A stretch of 27,251 bases of DNA, taken from positions 1 through 27,251 of the IMG/VR virus record IMGVR_UViG_3300020176_000075. One strand, 5' to 3'. The DNA is from a virus. The translations under genes were made by a program, and so were the position numbers. Positions 6,372 to 14,472 of this stretch are shown here, one piece after another (the first letter of the stretch is position 1; every line of letters starts with the position of its first letter). Under the pieces are notes generated by a model, which searched no databases, was not told where the DNA came from, and was given only the letters and a program-made list of their open reading frames with translations.

Positions 6372-8281
6372 TAATACAACAACCCGCGCTCGTCCTCGGG
6401 TGGAATTGCCGCCCGCGCGCCGACGCCGAGAAGGCCAGCGCCAGCCACGCCGGCCAGAAGGTCGCGGCTGTTTATCTTTTTGGGATCGAACTTGGCGAAG
6501 CGAGAACGGATGGGCATGTTTGGCCCCGCGACAATAGACGTACCCGCCTCGTCGGAAACCAAGAACCCAGACTTTCCTTTTTTCGCTGCCGATTCAAGGC
6601 TCTTTGTGTCAGTGCCGGTATTAAATCCAGCTAACATACCTCCAAATAAATCCCGACCATCCATGTTTTGATAATTAACTTCAGGGATGTCTTTTTTGTA
6701 ATACCTAAAACTCCCGTCCCTCTGGAGAACGGATTCATAAACATCATCCCAATATTTTGCCCCCATTGCTTTCACCCTATCGGCGACATCCTTTATCAGA
6801 TCCTCATCGTCGATAACGTCTGGCAGTTTCCTCCAAATATCTTCGCGAACGGACATCCCTGCGATGTCTTTAGACCGCACTTTGAGCGGCATCGTTATTT
6901 TTCTGCTCCTATCATGACCGAGGTCAGATCCAGGGTTGAGATTGTCAAGATCACCAAATAAAGCGCCCCGATGCGCCCCGGCAGGCGTTTGAGCTAGATA
7001 TGTAGACCCACGCCATCCTGGCTTGAATTCATCAAACGCTTCATTTGTTGCGTGGTACGCATCAACATCATATCCCAGCGCGTTCGCTCGCATTTCTGAT
7101 GTGTTGTCGGGGGGAAGCCCAAGCCCCCCATTCTCTAACGGCATAGCCGCGTTGCGCTGCGCCATCCTCGACGCCTCATCCATCGGCAGATCCGCACTCA
7201 TCTGCGGGCCGTCTCCCAGCAATCCCCGCCGGACTATCTGCTGATCACGGGGCACGTCCTCGGTTGCCCATGGCGGCGTCTCGCGGCGCTGTTCTGGCGT
7301 CCAGTCCATGCGCTTCTGGACATTGCGGGCCTCGACCTCGCCGGCGAGGCGGCGATACGATTCCATTGGGTCTTCCGCTAAACGCGCGGCATCCCTCGCA
7401 CCATCAAGCGTCTTCCCCCTGCCAACACGCTCTAGCGCAGAAAACGCCTTGCGGGCAGGCTCGCGCCCGATGACCTTTTTGAAGTGCTCCATTGCGTCGA
7501 GTTGGTTCATGCCGCCACGCCCCGACATCATCTTGTCGATGATCGCGGCGTCAGTGAGTTCGTCAGCCGTGTACGTCGTCTGCGGCACGAATTCTTTCGG
7601 ATTGCCTCCGAGCCCGAACCCTTCTTTGCTTTGGACCATGTGCTGTAATTCGTGCAAGGCCGTAGACCGGTGCCCCTCTCTTCCGCGCGCGACAATCGTG
7701 TTGCTGCTTGGTAGATACTTCCCTCGGATAGGGCCCCCATTATTCAAGATACTTTGCTGGAGGGATCTCATCCGATCCGGATAGGCATTTTCGAGATCAT
7801 CATGTTGCAAACGGTAATAACCGCTCGGGATGTTCCTTGGGTGCTCCAAGAATGCGTCACTATCATCAATCTCAAACCGCCACTCATCATCCGCGCCGCG
7901 CCCCCAGCCCGTCTCGCGCCAGATGTCGTCAGCGTTCCCGCCCGCTTTCTCCAAGTCTTCCGCTTTGCGAAGCTGGACTAAATCGGCGGTCTTAGCGCCC
8001 TTACCCGCGAGCATGCCCATCCCACCAGCCGGCACAAGTGGCAGCAGGCCTAGCGCGGCAAGTCCCGCATTCGCCCAAGTCCGATCTTCTGGGCGCTTAA
8101 CCATCCCCGTCACGTCACCAAGCAGCCCGGCAACATCCGAGACGACCGGGACCGGCGCCATGCTCGTTGCTAGCAACCCGGCTTCTACCGGGTTTTCTCG
8201 TGCAAATTCGAGGAGCCCCGGCACTACATTATTTCGCCTGCCAAGCGGCGCGAGGTCGCGTTGGTTTTTCTTGAGCATCAT
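6371..8281 (-). CDS. Polyvalent protein with HExxH peptidase-like and ADP-ribosyltransferase-like regions
   Basis: 636 residues. Residues 1-100 share the 'VVPGLLEFARENPVEAG' head with the paralogue at 3420-5009. Residues 119-140 (IWRETGWGRGADDEWRFEID) and 205-217, with HELQH at 210-214, match a zinc-metallopeptidase-like domain of phage polyvalent proteins; 'YRRLAGEVEARNVQKR' at 309-324 is part of it and may give the third ligand. Residues 408-470 (AYHATNEAFDEFKPGWRGST and on) resemble the ADP-ribosyltransferase domain of polyvalent and MuF-type proteins, closing with IRSRFAKFDP at 591-600. A Gly/Ala hydrophobic helix at 608-625 ends it. Such proteins enter the host with the DNA and act on host targets (established for the class, inferred here). 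It follows the portal gene by 6 bases. Confidence 0.75.
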   Translation of the reverse strand: MMLKKNQRDLAPLGRRNNVVPGLLEFARENPVEAGLLATSMAPVPVVSDVAGLLGDVTGMVKRPEDRTWANAGLAALGLLPLVPAGGMGMLAGKGAKTADLVQLRKAEDLEKAGGNADDIWRETGWGRGADDEWRFEIDDSDAFLEHPRNIPSGYYRLQHDDLENAYPDRMRSLQQSILNNGGPIRGKYLPSSNTIVARGREGHRSTALHELQHMVQSKEGFGLGGNPKEFVPQTTYTADELTDAAIIDKMMSGRGGMNQLDAMEHFKKVIGREPARKAFSALERVGRGKTLDGARDAARLAEDPMESYRRLAGEVEARNVQKRMDWTPEQRRETPPWATEDVPRDQQIVRRGLLGDGPQMSADLPMDEASRMAQRNAAMPLENGGLGLPPDNTSEMRANALGYDVDAYHATNEAFDEFKPGWRGSTYLAQTPAGAHRGALFGDLDNLNPGSDLGHDRSRKITMPLKVRSKDIAGMSVREDIWRKLPDVIDDEDLIKDVADRVKAMGAKYWDDVYESVLQRDGSFRYYKKDIPEVNYQNMDGRDLFGGMLAGFNTGTDTKSLESAAKKGKSGFLVSDEAGTSIVAGPNMPIRSRFAKFDPKKINSRDLLAGVAGAGLLGVGARAAIPPEDERGLLY

Positions 8282-8287
8282 GCCGCC

Positions 8288-10606
8288 TCAGTCGCTCAAA
8301 TTGATGTCGCCCTGCCCGTCGCGCGAGCCCGCCGCCATCTTCAATTGTTCCAATTCAGCCTCCATCACCAGCTCCCGCTCGCGGAATTGCTGATCGACGG
8401 CCATCTTCTCAACATCCAATTGATATGCCCGCTCGGCCTGGCGCTCGGCGGCCTCCAGCTTCATGCCCTCAATCGCGCGTTGCTGTTCCAACTGTTGCTG
8501 GAACTGCTGCTCTTGCATCGCCGCGTTGCGCTGAGCCTCTTGGGCTTTGATCTGCTGTTCTGCCTGGAGCCTCTGAGCGGCAAGAGCGGAATCGGCTTGT
8601 AATTTCTTCTCCGCCATGGCCGCCTCGGCTTGCATCTTCTGGCCGTCCATTTGCTGCTGCATTTGGAGCTTCTGCATCTCCATTTGCATCTTGCCCTGAG
8701 CCTCAACCACCTTCGGGTCTTGCCCCGGCGGTTGCGGCGGCATCGGGTTTTTGTCCGGGTCGGTGAAGAAAATATCAACGTCCGGCAAGTCCGCCGCCTC
8801 GACCATCTTCTCCAACGTGTTGTAATAGTTCCTCATGGTGACCAGCGGGTTTTGCATCCCCGCGACCTGTAGGATCTGCTCCTGCTTCTGAGCGATCACC
8901 ATATAGCGCTGCATCTGCTGGTCACGATTGCCGGTTCCCAAGCCAACAGACACCTTGATGTCCATATTCGCGTTCCACGAGCGCGGGTCCATCGGCACCC
9001 AATTGCCGCGAAGGCGAATGATCCGCTCTTTGTCCTGGTGCTTGGTCACGAGATGGAGCATCAACCGGGCCAGTTGCTTGAACCCCGTCTCCGCATACAC
9101 GCGCGTGATAAGTTCGGTTCGCTCGCGGCCCTGATTGCTGTCCTCGCGGACCTTTTCCGCCGTCTCCGGCTGCAATGCGTTCGGATTAAGATCCGGCCCC
9201 ATCGGGGTGACGCCCGTGCGGCGGACCAATTGGCCATCAACATATTCGAGCATCGGAAAGGCGCGCTGGCCTTCCCATGTCGTCTGGAGCGGCACGATCG
9301 CGTTCGGCCCCTTGGCGCGGATGATGGCGTCCGGCGCCTGGTTCAACACGTCGTTGAAAAACTCCGGTTCAATCTGGCTCATGTCCACGACTTTGCGCGG
9401 GAAGACGGAGTGATAAAGCCCGTCCATCATCATCCGCAGTAAGGTCGACTTCCACCGCTGGACCTCTCGCGACCCGTCCTCCATTGACAGCCCGATGCGG
9501 CGATGCGGCAGGATGATCGGCGTTAGGTCGCAGAACGGAAGCAATCCCTCGTGCTTGTCATTCTCGAAAATAACCGGAGAGTCCGGACCGTTGCCCATGA
9601 CCACTCGCCGCCATTCGGTCTCGCCGTCGCCGTCATAATCGAACTGGATATAGACCTCATAGATCCGGCACAGTTGCGCCGCCTCATCCGTGGCGTCGTT
9701 GTCGTCATCGTACTCGAGGTCGTCAAACCGCTCTTCGGTTTCCTCATACAGACTATCGTCGGCGCTCAGGCTCTCAACTTCCGTCTCGTCATATCCGCGC
9801 TTCAACAGGTCGCTCTTCGATACCCGCGTGCGCCGGGCCACCATGCGCGCATCTTCCAAAGACTTGGCGCGGCTGTTGGTCAAGAACTCTTCGGGCGCAA
9901 GAGCCTCCATCTTGATTTCGCCGCTGGTTTTGACGCGGCGGATCTTGGTGTCAAAGAGCATCGTCGGCTCTTGCATCGATATAACCCCGCCAACATCCCC
10001 CGGCATCGGCGCTTGAGGCATGCCGCCAGCATCCGGCCCCATCGGCTGCGGTGGCATTTGCGGCTCGGCGGGCATTTCAACCTCCGCCGGGTACTCTTCA
10101 ATCTCTTCAACCGTCACGCTCTCATCGTTGACGATCTCCGTCATCTCATCAATGCTAAGGCCGGTATATTCCTCGGTGACTTCGGTTTCGGATTCCTCCC
10201 ACCAGACATGAAGCACGCTGTTCTTGTAAATCAGCGGCGATTTCATCCAATCGAATATCTGCCGGAAATTGCCCTTGCGACGCATCAGCCACGAGACATA
10301 GTCCGTCGCCTGTTGCGCCGCCTCTTCGTCCTCTTCGCCTTCGGGCTCAAATCGGAACACCTGATCCGTGCCGAGAAACACCCGCACCAATGACGGCATG
10401 ACCGTTTCGACCGTCTCGTACACGTCACGGGACATGACCTTCGATCGTCCCGGGATGCTCGGCAAAGTCGATTGCTCGCCCATGTAATAACGCCAAGCGG
10501 TGGCGCGTTCGGACGACAGCTCGTCATTGTCATACCCAATAGACGAGCGCAGTTGCGACGATAACGCCGCCCTAAGCTTGCTATCGGATCGGGAAGAATC
10601 AGACAT
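8288..10606 (-). CDS. Portal protein, long P22-like type
   Basis: 772 residues from the ATG at 10606 (MSDSSRSDSKLRAALSSQLR), which overlaps the stop of the upstream AT-hook gene by 8 bases; longer in-frame starts would read through that gene. It forms the dodecameric DNA channel at one head vertex. The body has typical portal segments: 'ERATAWRYYMGEQ', 'MSRDVYETVETVMPSLVRVF', and 'SREVQRWKSTLLRMMMDGLY'. Residues about 180-212 are a Pro/Met-rich acidic insertion. Residues 629-760 are a very long Gln/Ala/Met/Glu helix, as expected for the C-terminal barrel of P22-like portals. Its length is close to the roughly 725 residues of P22 gp1. This supports a podovirus morphology. Confidence 0.88.
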   Translation of the reverse strand: MSDSSRSDSKLRAALSSQLRSSIGYDNDELSSERATAWRYYMGEQSTLPSIPGRSKVMSRDVYETVETVMPSLVRVFLGTDQVFRFEPEGEEDEEAAQQATDYVSWLMRRKGNFRQIFDWMKSPLIYKNSVLHVWWEESETEVTEEYTGLSIDEMTEIVNDESVTVEEIEEYPAEVEMPAEPQMPPQPMGPDAGGMPQAPMPGDVGGVISMQEPTMLFDTKIRRVKTSGEIKMEALAPEEFLTNSRAKSLEDARMVARRTRVSKSDLLKRGYDETEVESLSADDSLYEETEERFDDLEYDDDNDATDEAAQLCRIYEVYIQFDYDGDGETEWRRVVMGNGPDSPVIFENDKHEGLLPFCDLTPIILPHRRIGLSMEDGSREVQRWKSTLLRMMMDGLYHSVFPRKVVDMSQIEPEFFNDVLNQAPDAIIRAKGPNAIVPLQTTWEGQRAFPMLEYVDGQLVRRTGVTPMGPDLNPNALQPETAEKVREDSNQGRERTELITRVYAETGFKQLARLMLHLVTKHQDKERIIRLRGNWVPMDPRSWNANMDIKVSVGLGTGNRDQQMQRYMVIAQKQEQILQVAGMQNPLVTMRNYYNTLEKMVEAADLPDVDIFFTDPDKNPMPPQPPGQDPKVVEAQGKMQMEMQKLQMQQQMDGQKMQAEAAMAEKKLQADSALAAQRLQAEQQIKAQEAQRNAAMQEQQFQQQLEQQRAIEGMKLEAAERQAERAYQLDVEKMAVDQQFRERELVMEAELEQLKMAAGSRDGQGDINLSD

Positions 10607-10805
10607 TGGCGATCTTTCTCGGGCGCCCGCGCTTGCGGGGCATGATTTCAACGACCGCCCCAGAAACATCGGCTGGCCGCGTTTCCAGATCCTCGACGCG
10701 CTCTTCGAGAGCGGCAGACTTCGCACGGAGATCCGAGATCAGATCAAGCGCAGCCGTGAGGGATTGATCCAGCCGCGCAACGCGGACAGCTAGTGCTTGA
10801 GACAT
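10599..10805 (-). CDS. Small coiled-coil protein with AT-hook-like tail
   Basis: 68 residues. Residues about 5-45 form a predicted coiled coil (LDQSLTAALDLISDLRAKSA). The C-terminus carries PRKRGRPRKIA, a classic AT-hook (GRP core flanked by basic residues) that binds the minor groove of AT-rich DNA. GAGG precedes the ATG by 6 bases and its stop overlaps the portal start by 8 bases. Placement between TerL and portal suggests a packaging accessory role, which is inference only. Confidence 0.72.
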   Translation of the reverse strand: MSQALAVRVARLDQSLTAALDLISDLRAKSAALEERVEDLETRPADVSGAVVEIMPRKRGRPRKIANV

Positions 10806-10830
10806 TTACAACCTCTTTGGGATGGGGGCG

Positions 10831-12252
10831 TTACTCGACCCAGCTTGTATTGACGTTGATGGGCTTGTGCGGCGCGGGCTTCGTCCTGGCCTTGCGCTTC
10901 ATCATCACCGCGTACCTGGTCGCATCCATCAGATCATCGCGTTCCTTGACGATCTTGCCGTCCTTGCGATGATAGATACGGAACTCTTCCCACCACTCAT
11001 TGAGGTGAGCGAACACCTTAAACCGCCCCGTTTCCATCCTTTCCAGGATCTCCATGAGGCCGGCCTCGACGGATACGCCGCCGTCATCGAATTGCGCTCT
11101 ATCAGACAGCATCTTCAGCCCGTGACCACGATACTGCTCGACAAGCGGCGTTGCGCCGTCCCTGCCGTGGCTCCCAGCGTCCGAAGGCCAGGCCACGGGC
11201 ATCCAATCACCCTTGGCCTTGATCGTCGCCGCGTGCATCGCCGGGACGGCCTCGCTCTTGCGGTAGGCGTCCGTGACGTAGATCGTGTCCGTGTCCTTGT
11301 CCCATGCCAGCCAAACGGCGGTTGTCGGGTGATTCCAGCCCAAATCCATGCCCACGATGCGCGCCCAATGCGGCGGGATCGGACACGGCGCGATGGTGAT
11401 TTCTTCTTCCGAGATCGGATAGACGCGACCCGAGCCCATGATCGGCGTGCCCTTGGTCCGCGCTTCGCGTTCGTGCTTTGGGTAGCTGGCGATAATCTTC
11501 TCACGCTGTTCCGGCGAGTAGTGCTCGGCGTCCTCGATGGTCATCTGAGTAACCGAGCGGTCAGGGTTTTCCTCCATCAAAAACCTCACCACAACATCGG
11601 ACATGCCTTTGAGCGGCGTGAACGTCATCCAAATCGGCCCTTGCGTCGTATTCGTGCGCGTCAGCCCCTCGGTGAAGATGTCAATCGGCGGCTCTTCATC
11701 AAACCAGCAAAAGTCGAGCGTTTCGCCCTGGAACTTCTCCCGCCCCTGATTGTACGACTTCAGCGTTAATTGGCTTTCATCGCCCGACACATGACGAACC
11801 TTGATGACGCCCTTCAAACCTGGCGTGCCGAGAGCGGAATCAGCGCTGATCACATCCGCCTGCGGGATCGCCCCCGTCCCCCAGGGCTCAACGCGGCCCA
11901 ACAGCAACCGTTGGATGGTGTCGCGGACGACCTCGCCCGTCTCTCCCGCCGCCCAGCCAATCACAGGCTTTTTGAAACGTTTGCCTTCCCACCAATCCGG
12001 GTACTTCCCAGTCAGGTGCATCGCGCACTCGAAAGCCCCCGCCCAGGACTTCCCGAGCTGGTTGCCCGCCATGAACAGCCGCTCGCGGACCGTCTCGTGG
12101 TGAAAATCTTTCTGCTTGGAATAAGGCCGGTATCGGGCGAGAAGGTTAGTGTCGAGTCGCCTCTTCCGTTCCGTTTGCAGCCGCGCCAGTTCCACCAAGA
12201 GCGGAGTCAACGGCGTCCCGGAGTTCTCCGATCCGCTCGATAAGCTCGGCAT
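10831..12252 (-). CDS. terL: Terminase large subunit
   Basis: 473 residues. The ATPase and nuclease motor packages DNA through the portal. Walker A is AGNQLGKS (62-69), Walker B is CWFDEEP (182-188), the coupling motif MTFTPLKG lies at 209-216, and the RNase H-like nuclease begins at GMDLGWNHPT (301-310) with Asp303 as a likely metal ligand. Late acidic residues appear in ERDDLMDATRYAVMM. The ATG at 12252 overlaps the TerS-like gene by 107 bases, which is large. An in-frame GTG at 12195 (…VELARLQTERKRRLD) would shorten the overlap, but neither start has a strong Shine-Dalgarno. Confidence 0.93.
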   Translation of the reverse strand: MPSLSSGSENSGTPLTPLLVELARLQTERKRRLDTNLLARYRPYSKQKDFHHETVRERLFMAGNQLGKSWAGAFECAMHLTGKYPDWWEGKRFKKPVIGWAAGETGEVVRDTIQRLLLGRVEPWGTGAIPQADVISADSALGTPGLKGVIKVRHVSGDESQLTLKSYNQGREKFQGETLDFCWFDEEPPIDIFTEGLTRTNTTQGPIWMTFTPLKGMSDVVVRFLMEENPDRSVTQMTIEDAEHYSPEQREKIIASYPKHEREARTKGTPIMGSGRVYPISEEEITIAPCPIPPHWARIVGMDLGWNHPTTAVWLAWDKDTDTIYVTDAYRKSEAVPAMHAATIKAKGDWMPVAWPSDAGSHGRDGATPLVEQYRGHGLKMLSDRAQFDDGGVSVEAGLMEILERMETGRFKVFAHLNEWWEEFRIYHRKDGKIVKERDDLMDATRYAVMMKRKARTKPAPHKPINVNTSWVE

Positions 12253-12541
12253 CGGTCAGCTCTTCCAACGGGTTGATTGTGACATTGAGATCCTTCGGCA
12301 AGATGCTGGCCAAGACCTTGACGTAAGCAACGGGGCTGTCCTGGCGGCATTTGACGATCGCGTCGGCGCCATGCTCGTTGAAGTCCTCGTGAAGCGCCTC
12401 CAAGAACGCCTCGCCTAGCTTGTTGCGAACGCCTTTGCCGCGCCCCCGAGGGTTGCCGGATTGGCCGGGCTTGAACTGATGAGCCTCCATCGCTTTTGGA
12501 AGCTGCCTTTTGGCTGTACCCGCAGGTTTACGCCCAGCCAT
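12146..12541 (-). CDS. DUF5681-like protein, probable terminase small subunit
   Basis: 131 residues. The N-terminus FKPGQSGNPRGRGKGVRNKL is the hallmark of the DUF5681 family, commonly encoded just upstream of large terminases and thought to recognise the packaging site. The middle is helical (LGEAFLEALHEDFNEHGADA) and the C-terminus acidic, then Gly/Ala-rich. It overlaps the upstream gene by 14 bases and the large terminase downstream. Family recognition is firm; the TerS role is from position. Confidence 0.8.
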   Translation of the reverse strand: MAGRKPAGTAKRQLPKAMEAHQFKPGQSGNPRGRGKGVRNKLGEAFLEALHEDFNEHGADAIVKCRQDSPVAYVKVLASILPKDLNVTINPLEELTDAELIERIGELRDAVDSALGGTGAAANGTEEATRH

Positions 12542-12725
12542 GAAAGACCACCGTCACGGTTGCGTCGTAGCGATTTGACGTGTCGTCGGGCGGGGCGAAG
12601 GACACGGACTTACACCGGCGAACCTGCCGGCCAGTCTCGACGATCCTCGCGCGCATCCAAACCGGGAGATCGAAAAAGTCGCGGGCAAGTTTATCAATTT
12701 CGTCACCGTCCCACGCATCAACCAT
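12528..12725 (-). CDS. Small conserved-looking protein of unknown function
   Basis: 65 residues from the ATG at 12725 (MVDAWDGDEIDKLARDFFDL), chosen because it overlaps the upstream stop by only 8 bases; an upstream in-frame start would run through that gene. It has an aromatic/acidic helix followed by a VRRCKSVSFAPPDD strand-like segment. No family recognised. It belongs to the packaging cluster by coupling on both sides. Confidence 0.6.
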   Translation of the reverse strand: MVDAWDGDEIDKLARDFFDLPVWMRARIVETGRQVRRCKSVSFAPPDDTSNRYDATVTVVFHGWA

Positions 12726-12969
12726 CAGACGCTTCGACCTTCTTCCGGCTCCGGCGCTTCGTCGGTGCGTGTTCCTCGACCACTCCCAGCGCTTGGCGGT
12801 CGACGGCCTCGATGGAGATGGGTTGGCTTCCACCATTCGCCCGGCATCCATAGTGACGGTAGCTTGTGGCGTCGATTGCGGCCTCCAGGACTTGTCGCTC
12901 GGATAGGGCGCCCTTGAGGATCAGCGGCTCGTCGTCGGCGCGCTCAATATACGTTACTTGGGAAAGCAT
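12718..12969 (-). CDS. Small protein with basic C-terminus, unknown
   Basis: 83 residues from the ATG at 12969 (MLSQVTYIERADDEPLILKG). AAGGAAGC lies just upstream and supports this start over the one at 12984. The N-terminal half is acidic and mixed. The C-terminus is basic (TKRRSRKKVE), suggesting nucleic-acid contact. No family recognised. Confidence 0.6.
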   Translation of the reverse strand: MLSQVTYIERADDEPLILKGALSERQVLEAAIDATSYRHYGCRANGGSQPISIEAVDRQALGVVEEHAPTKRRSRKKVEASDG

Positions 12970-13013
12970 GTTGCTTCCTTTCAAACGATTGAAGTCTTGG
13001 GCTTACCAACCCC

Positions 13014-13244
13014 TCACTCACCCGCGATCTTCGCGCGATATTCTTCGACCAGCGCCTCGGTGCGAGGGTGCCCGATGTACTCCAGGGCCATTTGGTTCAT
13101 CCCGATATCGTGCTCGACGCAAAGTGGCATCCACAGGTTACCGGTCGCGCAACACTGCCATTGAAATTCGCCTCGATTCTCGCAGCCGGAAACGCAGCAC
13201 TTGAGACGCCGGATGCCGATTTGCGTGTATGGCTTTCGGCGCAT
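13014..13244 (-). CDS. Small Cys-rich, probable zinc-binding phage protein
   Basis: 76 residues with cysteines spaced as CCVSGC at 16-21, a CC pair near 31-32 and C near 42, followed by H (LCVEHDIGMNQM). This looks like a structural zinc site. Proteins of this layout recur in alphaproteobacterial phages (recognised, not searched). GAGGTGAGGG precedes the ATG. It lies in the late operon between tRNA-Gly and the terminase genes. Confidence 0.68.
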   Translation of the reverse strand: MRRKPYTQIGIRRLKCCVSGCENRGEFQWQCCATGNLWMPLCVEHDIGMNQMALEYIGHPRTEALVEEYRAKIAGE

Positions 13245-13247
13245 CCC

Positions 13248-13412
13248 TCACCTCACCAATGCCGTTAGATGACCGAGCCGCCGCCATTGATATCTCTTGC
13301 GCCCTCGATACCGCTTCGTTCCGTGCCGTTCATGTCGCTCTCCATATCCCTCACGCCTGGTTGACGGTGGACCTTGTTTAAGATCCCAGGCGCTTGGACT
13401 GCTCCGGGTCAT
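13248..13412 (-). CDS. Possible small basic protein
   Basis: 54 residues from the ATG at 13412 (MTRSSPSAWDLKQGPPSTRR), rich in Arg, Gly and Tyr. Its ATG overlaps the stop of the 47-residue gene upstream (ATGA), and its stop lies 3 bases before the next ATG, so it tiles the strand exactly. There is no recognisable family and no independent Shine-Dalgarno. Reality rests on the coupling. Confidence 0.42.
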   Translation of the reverse strand: MTRSSPSAWDLKQGPPSTRREGYGERHERHGTKRYRGRKRYQWRRLGHLTALVR

Positions 13413-13552
13413 TCCGGGGCGAGTCTCGATGTTGCGTTTCGCTTGTGCGTGCCCCGCAGGATCTCCCGAAGGCGCTTCGTCGCCGGGACTCGCCGGAGCT
13501 TCCTGCACATTTTTACCGACACGTTATCCCGCCTCGCGAGCTTGAGCGTCAC
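13409..13552 (-). CDS. Very small basic protein with GTG start
   Basis: 47 residues from a GTG at 13552, preceded by a perfect GGAGG with 6-base spacing. The protein is highly basic (VTLKLARRDNVSVKMCRKLR, then RVPATKRLREILRG), consistent with nucleic-acid binding. Its stop overlaps the following ATG (ATGA). Third positions are GC-rich, as in neighbouring real genes. Function unknown. Confidence 0.55.
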   Translation of the reverse strand: MTLKLARRDNVSVKMCRKLRRVPATKRLREILRGTHKRNATSRLAPE

Positions 13553-13641
13553 AAAACGCCTCCATCATGTCGGTTGATTGAATTCACGATCGCAGACCCG
13601 GAGGGTTGGCGTACTCGCCGCTTTACCCTGACCGAAGCCAC
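13549..13641 (-). CDS. Low-confidence micro-ORF ahead of the 47-residue gene
   Basis: A 30-residue frame from a GTG at 13641 (VASVRVKRRVRQPSGSAIVN) whose TGA overlaps the GTG of the next gene (GTGA). GAGG lies 10 bases upstream, which is far. The frame stays open upstream for about 45 more codons without a good start. The coupling makes it worth listing. Otherwise 13553-13703 holds nothing I can support. Confidence 0.22.
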   Translation of the reverse strand: MASVRVKRRVRQPSGSAIVNSINRHDGGVL

Positions 13642-13703
13642 CCGGACAGATCCTCGCAAAGGCTGGCTAACCTTGATCGCAATCGTGAAACTGGTCCGAG
13701 TGG

Positions 13704-13994
13704 CTATCCGTTTGCTTCCCGCCGATCGAGGAAAGTGCCTTCCAACGCGAGCGCCGGATTTTTCTTTGCGTTGATTTCACTTAGCGCGAGATTGCCGCCC
13801 TGGCGCCGCACGGCTTCGCTCTTCTCGGTCCACCCCAACTCTCTCGCCCGCTTTTCTCGTGATATTTTTTTCGCCTTGCACTCGATAGAAAACCTTTGCT
13901 TGGGTTTGGCATTGAATGGTCGACGGCGGACCAATCGAGACCATTCAGGGTTATCTTTTTTTGTGTCTTTGGGCCAAACATTGTGGACTTGCAT
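13704..13994 (-). CDS. Basic protein of unknown function next to tRNA-Gly
   Basis: 96 residues from the ATG at 13994, with GGAGG 4 bases upstream; the frame extends further upstream only through the tRNA, so this start is clear. The sequence is Lys/Arg-rich (RLVRRRPFNAKPKQRFSIEC, KAKKISREKRARELGW) with a helix-loop look. No family recognised. It begins 24 bases after the 3' end of the tRNA, so the tRNA may be cut from the late transcript upstream of it. Confidence 0.62.
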   Translation of the reverse strand: MQVHNVWPKDTKKDNPEWSRLVRRRPFNAKPKQRFSIECKAKKISREKRARELGWTEKSEAVRRQGGNLALSEINAKKNPALALEGTFLDRREANG

Positions 13995-14018
13995 GAGTCC
14001 TCCATTATGCCGGTTGTC

Positions 14019-14092
14019 TGGAGCGTCCCGTCGGATTCGAACCGACGATCGCGGGGTGGAAACCCACTGCCTTACCGCTTGGTTAGAAACGC
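14019..14092 (-). tRNA. tRNA-Gly (anticodon UCC), CCA encoded
   Basis: A 74-base cloverleaf. The 7-bp acceptor GCGTTTC/GGGACGC has two G.U pairs. The anticodon stem GTGGG/CCCGC has loop TTTCCAC, giving anticodon UCC. The T-arm is GTCGG-TTCGAAT-CCGAC. The discriminator is U73, as in bacterial tRNA-Gly, followed by an encoded CCA. The D-stem has an A10-C25 mismatch, leaving two good pairs, so it is slightly degenerate. It would read GGA/GGG glycine codons. It lies in the late operon between two small genes. Confidence 0.88.
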
Positions 14093-14217
14093 TGGAATTG
14101 ATGATGCGGGCCGAGCGTTGCGCGTGGGTCGCTGGCTTCCCGGCTTCCTCTCCTATCCCACGCGCCGCCGCATCAATGACCCGGCACCAACGACGCCGGC
14201 CAGGAACATCCATACGG

Positions 14218-14472
14218 TCAATGCCGGTTGGCAGCCTTCTTGGCCCCGTACATATCGACGATCATGCAGGCCTCGGCGATGCAGTCCTGGGCGTCAAGCA
14301 AATCGTTCATCCATCCCTCTATTTCTTCTGGGATGTCTTCGCCGTATTTCTCGCTAACCCACGCCGAGGCCGCCTCAATACCCCTGTACAGCGCACCGTC
14401 CGCCGCGACGATCTCCGCATCCAGCAAGGCCACGTAGTCTGCGATCAATGCTTTGAAGAGTGGGTGTGACAT
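14218..14472 (-). CDS. Small acidic helical protein, first gene of the late operon
   Basis: 84 residues (MSHPLFKALIADYVALLDAE), acidic, predicted helical, with many Ala and Asp/Glu and two Cys near 64-69. GAGGG lies just before the ATG. It is the first gene after the late promoter and terminator. No family recognised. A holin or lysis role is unlikely, as there is no membrane segment. Confidence 0.62.
   Translation of the reverse strand: MSHPLFKALIADYVALLDAEIVAADGALYRGIEAASAWVSEKYGEDIPEEIEGWMNDLLDAQDCIAEACMIVDMYGAKKAANRH

Noticed and set aside
13265-13345. 26-residue frame (MESDMNGTERSGIEGARDIN) on the minus strand with a weak AGGG site
   Set aside because: It competes with the 54-residue frame that tiles the strand by ATGA overlap with its neighbours; I preferred the latter.
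13606-14469. 287-codon plus-strand frame across the tRNA and its neighbours
   Set aside because: It reads through the antisense of the tRNA and two minus-strand genes with good Shine-Dalgarno sites.
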